A stretch of DNA of 64,000 nucleotides, taken from Hyphomicrobium sp. Its GTDB lineage: Bacteria; Pseudomonadota; Alphaproteobacteria; Rhizobiales; Hyphomicrobiaceae. The stretch spans positions 1 to 64,000 of the forward strand of contig JAFWGI010000016.1 in the NCBI GenBank assembly GCA_017512425.1, given 5' to 3'. Below, in pieces: positions 16,761 through 25,400 of this stretch (its first letter is position 1; each line of letters starts with the position of its first letter). A program made the position numbers and the translations under genes. The notes below the pieces were generated by a model that did not search any database, was not told the origin of the DNA, and saw only the letters and a program-made list of their open reading frames with translations.

Positions 16761-18172
16761 CGCCCAGACGCACCATGCAGCGGACGATCGAGATTGCTGA
16801 CTTTGAACTGCCGCGCGGGGCGGTGTCGATCCAGCAGCTGATGGCGATGCCGCGGTCGGTATGGGATCATCTGCGCAGCGAGATAACCCGCCGCCGTCAG
16901 ACCGATCCCGCGCATCCAATCGCGCGGTGCCGCTTGTGCAAGGGGCCGATCTTCATTCGCGCGCATTTCGCCGACGGCGAACATGCACCGGTCTTCGCAC
17001 ACTATCCCGAGAGTCCGACCGACTGTCCCTGGTATCAGGGCGTCAACCTGAAGCCCGACGACGCGCGCGCCGCGCAATATCAGGGTCATCAGGAATCGGC
17101 GCTGCATCGCTGGCTGTGCGAGACGATTGCCGAAGTGCTCGGCAAAGACCCGCGCTGCCAGCTCGTCACCGTAGAAACCTACCGGCGCCCCGCAATCGCG
17201 GCCCGGGGACGTTTTCCCGATGTCTATGCCGAGTTGGACGGGCTCGGAAAATTCGCGATCGAAGTACAGCTCTCCAAACCCTTCGCGCCCGAGATCATCG
17301 CGCGTCACCTTCATTATGAAGCCGAGGGCGTGGCGCTGCTGTGGGTGTTCCGCGAACTTCCTCCAGAACTGCCGCAAGGCTTTCACGATGTCATCACGCT
17401 CCAGCGCGGCAACGTCTTCCTGTTCGACGACGCGGCGCTCGCAGCATCGATCGCGCAGGGCAAGCTCGTGCTGACCGCCCTTCTCGAGACCGATCGCGGC
17501 GGATTTCTCAAACCACGGCAGGCATCGCTCGACGACCTCGATCGCAGCACCGGGCGCGCTGTCTTCATCGAGGATCGTCGCTCGGACCGACTGCTCGAAT
17601 ATTGCCGCCTCGGCCGGGAAAAATGGTGGGAGGCATTTCGCGAAGCGCCGCCGTCGGACTTCGACTTTCCGTTCAGCGAACCCTGCTTTCATCGCGCCTG
17701 GGATTCGATCAAGGGTTTCGTGCCAGCGCTCAGCCCGTGGAAGCGCGAATGCTGGTCGACGCAATTCATGCGGGGTGATCAGCATTTTGCGGAACTGGCG
17801 GCGATCCTCTTCTCGATCGCCCGAACCGCCGCGACGGCCAAGGATCGCGTCTACGTCACGCGCTATACCGGCGAGGGCGCCTTGGTCGCGATGCTCAATG
17901 CCAAGCTCTCATCACAGTTTTTCGCACCCTATGCGTCATTGATCGAGACCATGCTTCGGGCCGGACCTGCGCGCGATCGTCTCGATCGCGCGTCATTGAA
18001 GACAGCGTTCGCCAAAGCCGCGGCGATGGCCGAGCAGGTCAAGTCCGGCCATCCCGTCTGGGCGGGGGCCGCGCGACTGTTTCCGGAGGTCTTCGACGGG
18101 CTGCGGCGCGCGGAGCTCGACGATCTCGGCAGGCTGCCCGGATGGGCGGGCGGAGCGGAGCAGCCGACTTAG
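16751..18172 (+). CDS. CoiA-like / DUF6035-type protein with zinc-finger and nuclease-like segments
   Basis: A 473-residue protein. Near residue 60 there is a CRLCKGPIF motif followed by His and Cys residues (HFAHYP-like segment, then DCPWY), resembling the zinc ribbon of competence-protein-CoiA-like proteins. Residues about 150-185 read GRFPDVYAELDG and then KFAIEVQLS: an Asp plus E-x-Q spacing fitting a PD-(D/E)XK-type nuclease core of the CoiA family. The C-terminal half is helical and unassigned. The start ATG lies inside the end of the PIN-like gene; its stop overlaps the convergent gene at 18169 by 4 bases. A role in handling foreign DNA is inferred. Confidence 0.6.
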   Translation: MAMTPRRTMQRTIEIADFELPRGAVSIQQLMAMPRSVWDHLRSEITRRRQTDPAHPIARCRLCKGPIFIRAHFADGEHAPVFAHYPESPTDCPWYQGVNLKPDDARAAQYQGHQESALHRWLCETIAEVLGKDPRCQLVTVETYRRPAIAARGRFPDVYAELDGLGKFAIEVQLSKPFAPEIIARHLHYEAEGVALLWVFRELPPELPQGFHDVITLQRGNVFLFDDAALAASIAQGKLVLTALLETDRGGFLKPRQASLDDLDRSTGRAVFIEDRRSDRLLEYCRLGREKWWEAFREAPPSDFDFPFSEPCFHRAWDSIKGFVPALSPWKRECWSTQFMRGDQHFAELAAILFSIARTAATAKDRVYVTRYTGEGALVAMLNAKLSSQFFAPYASLIETMLRAGPARDRLDRASLKTAFAKAAAMAEQVKSGHPVWAGAARLFPEVFDGLRRAELDDLGRLPGWAGGAEQPT

Positions 18173-19152
18173 GCCCTTTCTGCGGGACGCAGGAACGGCG
18201 GCACTTCTGCTGGCTGCTGATGGAGGATCAGCGTCACGACGTCCTGTTCAAGCGCGCGATCGAGCGCAGCCGTGAAATTGGTGATGCTTGATACCACCTT
18301 GTCTCGGCGGATTGCGTGCCGCCAGTTGATTTGTTCTCCCGGTTGCTGCCGCCAGGCGATGAGCTGGACTAGCGCCATATGGCCGAACATCATCCCCTCT
18401 TCGCCGGCCTGGAAGGCGATGTGGATATGCGTCGGAGTGAAGGTCTGCCGCTCTTCCAGATCCCAAGTCGTGAACAAGGTGGCGACGTCTTCGTGGATAT
18501 CGTCACGCGGCTGCCCGCCGCTGGCGGTAAACCGGACGCGGTCAATCCGCATGCGCCATTGCTCGGTCGTGGTATCCCCGCTGGTTTCGGTTTCGAGCAA
18601 TTCTTCCTTGAGGCACTCCAAGACGATCCCGGCACCTGGCGCGATCTTGTAGGACACGTCGCCGGCAAGCACACCGAGCAGGTTCTGCCGCATCGCCTGG
18701 TCGAAACGGATATTGAAGTTTTTCCTCGCCTTTCGGAGATGCCGCACCTCGAACAGCATCCAGACGCTGTAAAATTTCCAGGCGATGAGCAGTGGCTTGC
18801 CGAGCAGGTCGGCATAGGCGTTCAATCGGCCGAGATATTCTGGGGTGAACGAGAGCGTCTGGCTCCGCTTCACCTTTACCTCGATCAGGACTGGCCCTGA
18901 TGACTGAAAGTCGGCGAGCAGGTCGGGAACCTGATAGGTCTCTCGAGACGCGGGTGGCGACTGGTGCTGGTCGAGCTTGTGGATCAACCGGGTCTGGCCG
19001 AGCCAGGCGCAGACCGCCATGAATTCGTCCTCAGCAGGCAGGCCGCGGTCGAGCTGGCGGACCTTGTCCGCAATCCGACGCGCATCGCTCGCCCAGCCAA
19101 GCTCGGCGAGCACGTCCTGAATCAGGCGGTCGGTATCGTCGGGTTCGGCCAA
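18169..19152 (-). CDS. PD-(D/E)XK-type protein of unknown function
   Basis: A 327-residue soluble protein. Residues 75-95 hold a PD-(D/E)XK pattern, VPD (Asp77), then 13 residues, then IEVKVK with Glu91 and Lys93, as in restriction-endonuclease-like folds. Flanking helix and strand predictions fit: a long helix before and GKPLLIAWKFYSVWMLF after. The C-terminal half (from about 180) is unassigned and Thr/Gln rich. It is convergent with the CoiA-like gene. A nuclease role is inferred from the motif; no methyltransferase partner is present. Confidence 0.6.
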   Translation of the reverse strand: MAEPDDTDRLIQDVLAELGWASDARRIADKVRQLDRGLPAEDEFMAVCAWLGQTRLIHKLDQHQSPPASRETYQVPDLLADFQSSGPVLIEVKVKRSQTLSFTPEYLGRLNAYADLLGKPLLIAWKFYSVWMLFEVRHLRKARKNFNIRFDQAMRQNLLGVLAGDVSYKIAPGAGIVLECLKEELLETETSGDTTTEQWRMRIDRVRFTASGGQPRDDIHEDVATLFTTWDLEERQTFTPTHIHIAFQAGEEGMMFGHMALVQLIAWRQQPGEQINWRHAIRRDKVVSSITNFTAALDRALEQDVVTLILHQQPAEVPPFLRPAERA

Positions 19153-19230
19153 CTTTCACGGTCCTGTTTGTGCGAGCGTCGGTATTGGCCCCATTCTAGG
19201 CGGATTGGGTGGTTGACGCACCCCGCGCGC

Positions 19231-19266
19231 GGCATAGAGCGTTATATTTTGCGCGCACTCTATGCC
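19231..19266. repeat. Inverted repeat upstream of abiE operon
   Basis: GGCATAGAG (19231-19239) and CTCTATGCC (19258-19266) are perfect 9-base inverted repeats with an 18-base spacer. They lie just upstream of the -35 box of the likely abiE promoter. AbiEi antitoxins are known to repress their own operon by binding inverted repeats ahead of it, so this is a good candidate operator. Confidence 0.55.
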
Positions 19267-19269
19267 CCT

Positions 19270-19299
19270 TTGGGCTACGTTCTTGCCAATAAATATAAT
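19270..19299 (+). promoter_or_regulatory. Predicted promoter of the abiEi-abiEii operon
   Basis: A -35-like TTGGGC (19270-19275) and a perfect TATAAT (19294-19299) are separated by 18 bases. This is the best sigma70-type promoter match I found in the left half, 45 bases before the abiEi ATG. Confidence 0.55.
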
Positions 19300-19310
19300 A
19301 GTCGTTATAT
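19293..19310. repeat. Inverted repeat overlapping the abiE -10 box
   Basis: ATATAA (19293-19298) and TTATAT (19305-19310) form a dyad with 6-base spacer directly over the -10 element. A repressor bound here would block transcription, in line with the autoregulation known for AbiE systems. Confidence 0.45.
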
Positions 19311-19344
19311 CCAGTGCTCGTAACATCGCATCTGGAGCGACGAA

Positions 19345-20175
19345 ATGCGCGCAAACTATAAGTCGAAGACACTGGGTCCACGCGCCGCGCAGCTCGTCGT
19401 CGAACTGAACGAGCGGCGCAAGACCATCTTTTCGCTCGAGGACGTCACAGAGATCACCGGCCTGAGCCTTCCGTCGGCCCGCAGCCTCGTCGCTAACACC
19501 GAAGCGCGCGGGATCGTTACACGCCTCAAGCCCGGGCTCTATAACCTCGTTCCGTTCGAGCGCGGCCGTGACACTGAGCATGTCAGCGACCCTTATCTGA
19601 TCGCGAAAAGCCTGGTCGGCGACACGCCCTACTTCATCTCGCATGCCAGTGCGCTTGAACTGCATCGCATGGTCACGCAGCCCCAGCTTGCGATTACGGC
19701 ATCAGTCGCCAAGCGATTGCGCCCCCAGCGACTGCACGGCTATGAATTCCAATTCATCCACGTCAAGCAAGCCAACTTCTTCGGGCTCATGGATCATTGG
19801 ATCACGCACGAGGAGCAGGTCAGGGTCAGTGATCCCGAGCGAACCATCATCGACGGTCTGAACCATCCGCAATATGTCGGGGGCATCACCGAAGTCGCCA
19901 AAGGGCTTTGGATGAAGCGCGACACGCTGCATATCCCCCGCCTTGTCGAGTATGCGGTGCGGATTGATGTCGGCGCCGTCATTCGCCGCCTCGGCTACCT
20001 GCTCGAATTCTACGGCCTCGCCGAGTCCCCAGCGCTGGAGCCGCTGCGCGCCAAGCTGACCTCGACCTATCAACGCCTCGATCCGCTGTTCCCAGCCGAA
20101 GGCAGGATGCTCGCGCGCTGGCGCATCCGCATCAACCTCGAACCCGATGAACTAGACGCGATCCGGAGCAGCTGA
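19345..20175 (+). CDS. abiEi: AbiEi-family antitoxin / transcriptional regulator
   Basis: A 276-residue protein with an N-terminal winged helix (about residues 25-75, IFSLEDVTEITGLSLPSARSLV, then GIVTRLKPGLYNLVP) and the AbiEi C-terminal domain (PYFISHASALELHRM, then VSDPERTIIDGLNHP). AbiEi proteins neutralise the AbiEii nucleotidyltransferase toxin and repress their own promoter. Its stop overlaps the ATG of abiEii by one base. Together they form a type IV toxin-antitoxin or abortive-infection module. Confidence 0.9.
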   Translation: MRANYKSKTLGPRAAQLVVELNERRKTIFSLEDVTEITGLSLPSARSLVANTEARGIVTRLKPGLYNLVPFERGRDTEHVSDPYLIAKSLVGDTPYFISHASALELHRMVTQPQLAITASVAKRLRPQRLHGYEFQFIHVKQANFFGLMDHWITHEEQVRVSDPERTIIDGLNHPQYVGGITEVAKGLWMKRDTLHIPRLVEYAVRIDVGAVIRRLGYLLEFYGLAESPALEPLRAKLTSTYQRLDPLFPAEGRMLARWRIRINLEPDELDAIRSS

Positions 20176-21008
20176 TGATACCGCAACGCGACATTTCCCG
20201 CATCGCGAACGCACTGTTTCAAGCCGGGGGCGGGCGCCGCATCCCCGAAGCTGTCATCGAGCGCGACTATTGCCTGGCGTGGTTTCTAACTGCGCTGGCC
20301 CGGCATCCGTTGCGTGAGCGGCTCGCGTTCAAGGGCGGCACGGCGTTGCGGCGCTGCTGGTTCGAAAACTATCGATTCTCGGAGGATCTGGATTTCTCGT
20401 TGATCGAGCCGACCGAGCTCGATGCCATCCTCGCCGGGTTCGCCGAGATCTTCGCCGACATGCAGGCCGCCTCGGGCATCGTCATGGCCTACGACCGGCC
20501 CGATCGGCACGGCCATCAAAACACCCACACCTTATATCTCAATTACAAAGGACCGCTGCCGGCGGCGAGCGACGTCAAGGTCGATATCACGATCAACGAG
20601 GTGTTCTGCTTCGGTCTCGTCGACCGGCCGATCCTGCGCACCTTTGACGAATTTGCCGATCTGCCCGAGGGGCCGACGGTGCGCACATACAGCCTCGAGG
20701 AGATTTTCGTCGAAAAGCTCGCGGCGCTGTCGGACAAGGCCCGCACCGAACCCCGCGATCTCTACGACTTGTGGAACCTCGTCGACGAACACGACATCCG
20801 GCCGGGCGAACTGCTCAGCGAACTCACGGCGAAGCTGGAACTGCGCGGCCGCAAGCCCGAGGGGCTGGCTGATGCGATCGCGGCGAAGGAGGCCCGTCTC
20901 GCACGGTTGTGGAAGGATCGACTGTCGCAACAGATGAGCGATCTGCCCGAATACGAGGGAGTCTTCCGGCAAGTGATGCGGGCGCTTCGCGAGGCGGCGC
21001 TACCCTAG
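20175..21008 (+). CDS. abiEii: AbiEii-family nucleotidyltransferase toxin
   Basis: A 277-residue protein. The nucleotidyltransferase core is clear: FKGGTALRR at 52-60 (motif with Gly-Gly-Thr), then FSEDLDFSL with Asp71 and Asp73 as metal-binding residues, and the later signature SLEEIFVEKLAALSDKA followed by PRDLYDLW. AbiEii-like enzymes block growth, in characterised relatives by adding nucleotides to tRNA acceptor ends. The gene is coupled to abiEi, and all motifs are intact, so the system should be functional. Confidence 0.92.
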   Translation: MIPQRDISRIANALFQAGGGRRIPEAVIERDYCLAWFLTALARHPLRERLAFKGGTALRRCWFENYRFSEDLDFSLIEPTELDAILAGFAEIFADMQAASGIVMAYDRPDRHGHQNTHTLYLNYKGPLPAASDVKVDITINEVFCFGLVDRPILRTFDEFADLPEGPTVRTYSLEEIFVEKLAALSDKARTEPRDLYDLWNLVDEHDIRPGELLSELTAKLELRGRKPEGLADAIAAKEARLARLWKDRLSQQMSDLPEYEGVFRQVMRALREAALP

Positions 21009-21098
21009 CAGCCGTTGCGGCCCATCTCGTGCATGTCTTCCGCAGATAAGCCTAAAGGAGCAAATTGAGTGCATGTGTATTCTTAGGAAAGGACGACG

Positions 21099-22433
21099 TT
21101 GATCGAACTGAGCCAGCAGCGGTTTGAAGCCTTGGCCGGTTACACCCGCCTGCCGCAGATCGTTTTGCTGATCCAGGAGGCCGCATGGTTCTCGACGGAG
21201 GACGAACGGCTGCTCGGGCTGATAACCTGGGATAGATATGACCGCGACTTCGGCTGGATCGTGTTGGGGCGGGATCAGCGACTTTGCTACCGCGCGATCG
21301 ATCAGGATGTGTCGCTTCCGACGTTCGTGGCCGCCAGGGAGCGCCTGAGCGAAGCCATCGATCGCCACGCGGCGCTTCCCGACGAAGCCTATCATCAGGG
21401 TGACGAACACGGCGCCCCGGTCGATTTCTTTGCGCCGCGCGTGCCTGTTGACCGCCTGAACCCGACCTTTCGCATTCTGACCGAAGAAGCCCGCTATTCA
21501 CCGGCTCGCGAGCTGATCGCAGCGATGATGAGGTTTCACGAGGATGCCGACGGCAACTTCGTACAGCAATTCCAGACCACGGCGTTCGATCCACGGATTT
21601 GGGAGCTCTATTTGTTCGCCGCTTTCACCGAGCTGGGCTACGCGGGTCAAGCCGATGTCGCCGTACCGGACTTCGTGCTGGCAGGACCGCGCGGCGAACT
21701 GGCGGTCGAGGCGACCACGGTCAATCCGCCCCAGCGCGGTACGGTTCCGCAACCGAAGACCGAGCGCGAGATCCGCGCGTTCGTCGACAATTATGTCCAG
21801 ATAAAACTCGCGCGGGTGCTGACCCGTAAACTCAACCACCAGCCACCTTATTGGGCGTTGCCGGGGGTCGCCGATATTCCGTTCGTGCTCGCCCTCCAGG
21901 ATTTCCACGCGCCCGGCGCAATGAGCCGGATCGTGATGCCGGCGACCGAATATATCTTCGGGGTCCGGCATTCGATCGTTGACGGGCAACGCCGGATCGA
22001 GCGGCTCGACGAGCATGTCTATGGCCGAAATCGCGAGCTTTCCCACTTCTTCGGTTTGCCGGGCTCGGAAAACGTCAGTGCGGTCATGCTCAATCCGTTG
22101 GGCACGATCACCAAGTTCAACCGGATGGGATATATCGCCGGGTTCGGCGATCGGCGCGTCAAGATGGTGCGTTCCGGCCTTCGGCGTGGTGAGCTCGACG
22201 ACGATGGTCCCGCACCGAAAGAGTTCCGCCAGGAAGTGTACGCGCCTGACTATCGGGAAACGTGGATCGAGGGTGCTGTCATTCTCCACAATCCCAATGC
22301 GCGAGTGCCGCTCGACCCGGATCTCATTCCCGATGTGAACCACGAATTTCTGCAACCTGACGGCAGCATCATGTCGTTGCTCCCGCCGTTCCAGCCCTAT
22401 ATCTCGCATACCAGTGTGACGCTCGGCGACTGA
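21099..22433 (+). CDS. Hypothetical protein with restriction-endonuclease-like segment
   Basis: A 444-residue soluble protein starting at a TTG preceded by AGGAAAGG. I do not recognise the family. Residues 164-206 show a helix with Glu169 (IWELYLFAAFTELG), then PDF (Asp191), then ELAVEATT with Glu204, which is the order helix-Asp-strand-Glu of a PD-(D/E)XK fold; the usual Lys position is Thr206, so activity is uncertain. The long C-terminal part is unassigned. It lies between the abiE operon and the Avs-like gene, with which it is convergent (33-base gap). Confidence 0.5.
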   Translation: MIELSQQRFEALAGYTRLPQIVLLIQEAAWFSTEDERLLGLITWDRYDRDFGWIVLGRDQRLCYRAIDQDVSLPTFVAARERLSEAIDRHAALPDEAYHQGDEHGAPVDFFAPRVPVDRLNPTFRILTEEARYSPARELIAAMMRFHEDADGNFVQQFQTTAFDPRIWELYLFAAFTELGYAGQADVAVPDFVLAGPRGELAVEATTVNPPQRGTVPQPKTEREIRAFVDNYVQIKLARVLTRKLNHQPPYWALPGVADIPFVLALQDFHAPGAMSRIVMPATEYIFGVRHSIVDGQRRIERLDEHVYGRNRELSHFFGLPGSENVSAVMLNPLGTITKFNRMGYIAGFGDRRVKMVRSGLRRGELDDDGPAPKEFRQEVYAPDYRETWIEGAVILHNPNARVPLDPDLIPDVNHEFLQPDGSIMSLLPPFQPYISHTSVTLGD

Positions 22434-22466
22434 CAGCTGCACGACATTCCGTGGCGGCGGCGCGCG

Positions 22467-25400
22467 CTAGACGCTGCTGGCTGCCAGCTCTTCCATATGC
22501 GTGCGGATCATTGCTGGGATGCTCGTCGAAGCGGCGGGGGCGCCGGCCAGCAACAACCGCGCGGCCGCGGCCAATGTTCGGTCCGGTTGCGCGAGAATCG
22601 CTTCGATCGGCGGCGCGTTGATGGCTGGCATCGCCAAGCGGAACCGCGAATCCTGCACCAATGTCGTCCAGCCGTCGAAGAGCCATGTAATGAACGGGTC
22701 GGCGACTCCGTCGCGCAGCTTTGAGATACGGGCATGGAGGAGCAGCCAAATCGCTGCCCAGCAGAATTCGGCAGGCCGCGCGGTGAGATCCTGGCGGAGC
22801 GCGTTGACCGCAATGGCAGCTCCCTCGCGATCGGTGGTCAATCCGGTGGCGCGGCCGGCCATACGTTCGAGGAGCGGATGTAAGGCGACGAGCTCGGGCG
22901 CCGCCAAGCCGGCTGCGATCACGGTGTCGACAGCGGCAAAGTCGCCGGCGATCGCGGTTGCGATCGCAAAGCTCAGCAGATAATCCTCCGCCCCGCGCAG
23001 AATCTCCGCGCTGGCATCACCGTCAATCACCGCGAGCGGAATCATGCCGCGCGCGGGATTCTTGAGGTCTTCGCCTAAATCGCGGCCGCCGCCTGATCCC
23101 ACGATCTCGGACATCGTCGCGTGACGCCTGATCCGCGATACGAAATCGTCGGTGTCGTGCGCACCGATCGCGTTGCGGTCCTGCGCGATGGCGAGCGTAA
23201 TCTCCGACGACAGGATCGGCCCGTCGGTCAGATAGTCTCGAAACTCGCGATAGAAGCCGGTCGGCTCGGCGAGCGCCTCATCGGCTTCGGCGAGAAAGTA
23301 GAAGGCAAGGTCGAGCGCGATCACGGGATGCGACCGGATCGCCTCCAGCGGGTCCGGATTGCTCGCGCATCCAGGGGAATACGGAACCTCCTGGTCCGCA
23401 CCGGACAGGCGGCCGGTCAGCTCCTTGAACACCCATAGCATCGCGTGGCGCACGACCCGGTGGCAATGGGCTTCGTGCAGCGTCCCCTCGGGATCGAGGC
23501 TCGGCAAGCTGACCAGCGCGTCACGCAGCTTCACGATCGCGACATCCGGATGTCCGGCGCGGCATGCTGCATGCGCGGTGTCGGCGAGCAGCCCAACCGC
23601 CATCGCCCGCACCGCGGGCAGCGTAAGGGTCGACGCGATCGTCTGGGCGCGGTCGAACCAGTTCAGGGCCGCCGCCCAATCGCCGAGCTCTGCGGCGCTG
23701 ATGCCGGCTTCGCGGGCGATATAGGCGCGCTCGATCGGATCTTGGCCGCCCTGTTCCGCCGCGGCGGTCAGCAGGGGCAGAGCCTCGGCATGATCGCGCC
23801 GGCGCCAATGTATCTTGGCGCGCGCCCGGACGAGAGCTATGTCGAATCCGAACCGCGTCTCGGCATCGGACAGGCAGGCGAGCGCCCGCTCGGCGTCGTT
23901 GCCGTTTTCGTCGAGGCAGACCGCCTGGGCGATCGCACAGCGCGCGGCCAGACCCGGGTTTGGCCAACCTATAGCGATGTCCGCGCAAGCGGCGTAGTCG
24001 CTGGCGGCAGCTTCCCAATCGAATCCTTCTGTCTTCGATTCCTTGAGCCAGCCATGATTGACGAGGATCAAGAGGTCGCCGCGACCTGGCTGAAAAGACG
24101 AGAGGAACCGATCGCGCAGCGCGGGCTCCTCACGGTCGAGCCGTTCGATAAGGCTCCGAAATCCCGCGACCGTGCGGATATTGCGCATCTGGCCGGCGAG
24201 CAGGACGCCGCTGACATGGGGGTTGCCGACCGCCTTCGATTGAAAATTACCGCCGGCCGTGGCGAGACGCGGGTCAGTTGCAGTAAGCTTGTCGAAGCGC
24301 AGGAGCAGTTCGATCCAGTCGGGGAACAATTCTCCGGCGCGCGGATGCAGCAGCAGTTTCGAGAGGGCCAGACCTTCGAACAGGATTTCGCCCTTAACGT
24401 CGCCGCGCTCCCGCTCGAGGGCAGCCCAACATTGCTGCGCCGCCGACACCGAACCGTAGGGCAACAGCGCGAGAAGCTGGGCAAGCCGCAGCATCGCCGA
24501 CGCCGCGAGATCCTGAGGGAAAATCGGAACATCGCTCGGAAACGATTGCAACTCGCCGACGAACGGGGCGATGATGTCGAGCATTTCGGAGTTGCAGGTG
24601 ACCACACTGTGAGCGAAGGCGGCCACGAGCGTACCGTCCTCGCTGCAAAGCGCATGGTGCAACACCATTCCGGCATCGAACACCGAGAGATCGCCGCTGC
24701 GCATCTTCGTGTCGGCGATGCAGTGATGGATCGCCCGGCACTCGTCGATGCTGAAGACATCCTGCGCCGCGCCTTCGAGCAGCGGCGATACGCGCAGCCT
24801 GTCGCGGCGCATCGGCTCAATCCACGGCCCGACAAGGCGGTCGAGTACAAGACCGGCAAGCGACACCGGTGGCGATAGGCTGCCGAGTGCCATCGCCAGT
24901 CCGCGGTTGAAACTACCCTCGATCATGCTGGCGCGAAACAGCAGCAGCTGTGCTTCGGCGGGCATCGCCGCGACGAGCCGTTGGCGTACGGCACGTCGCT
25001 CTGCGCCAAGCTCGGTGTGCAGCTCGCCACCAAGCACCGCCGCCAGCGACGCGCGCGACCAATTCGCCGCCGAAAGATGCAGGAGGGCCGCCATGGTCAA
25101 CTGCGGATGTCCGCGAGACGTGGCGCGATAGACGGGACCGGCAAATTTGGCGTCGCCCCCTGTGAACGCGACGAGGTCGGCCACTTCCTCCTCGCTCAGA
25201 TACGGAATTTCGACCACTGGCGTCGCAGCGGGCGACAATTGGTGCAGCGTAGCGGCGGTCGGCGCGCGGTAACTCGTTATGATCGCCGTTGCATCGCGAC
25301 GTCGCAGACCGGCCATCACGCGAAGCAGCAGATCGCGGATCGCGGGATCGTCGATCTCGTTCAGATCGTCGAGAATGATGCTCGTCGCCGACGATGCCGC

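Noticed and set aside
16727-17785. 352-codon minus-strand open frame
   Set aside because: It lies wholly opposite the CoiA-like gene, has no ribosome site and no recognisable domain; it is a codon-bias shadow of GC-rich coding DNA.
21498-22442. 314-codon minus-strand open frame opposite the unknown gene at 21099
   Set aside because: The plus-strand frame has a good ribosome site and a fold-like motif, while this one has neither and is rich in Arg/Gly/His as shadows are.
23445-24878. 477-codon plus-strand open frame inside the Avs-like gene
   Set aside because: Antisense to the helical-repeat part of a continuous 1,333-codon gene with clear domains; no family features.
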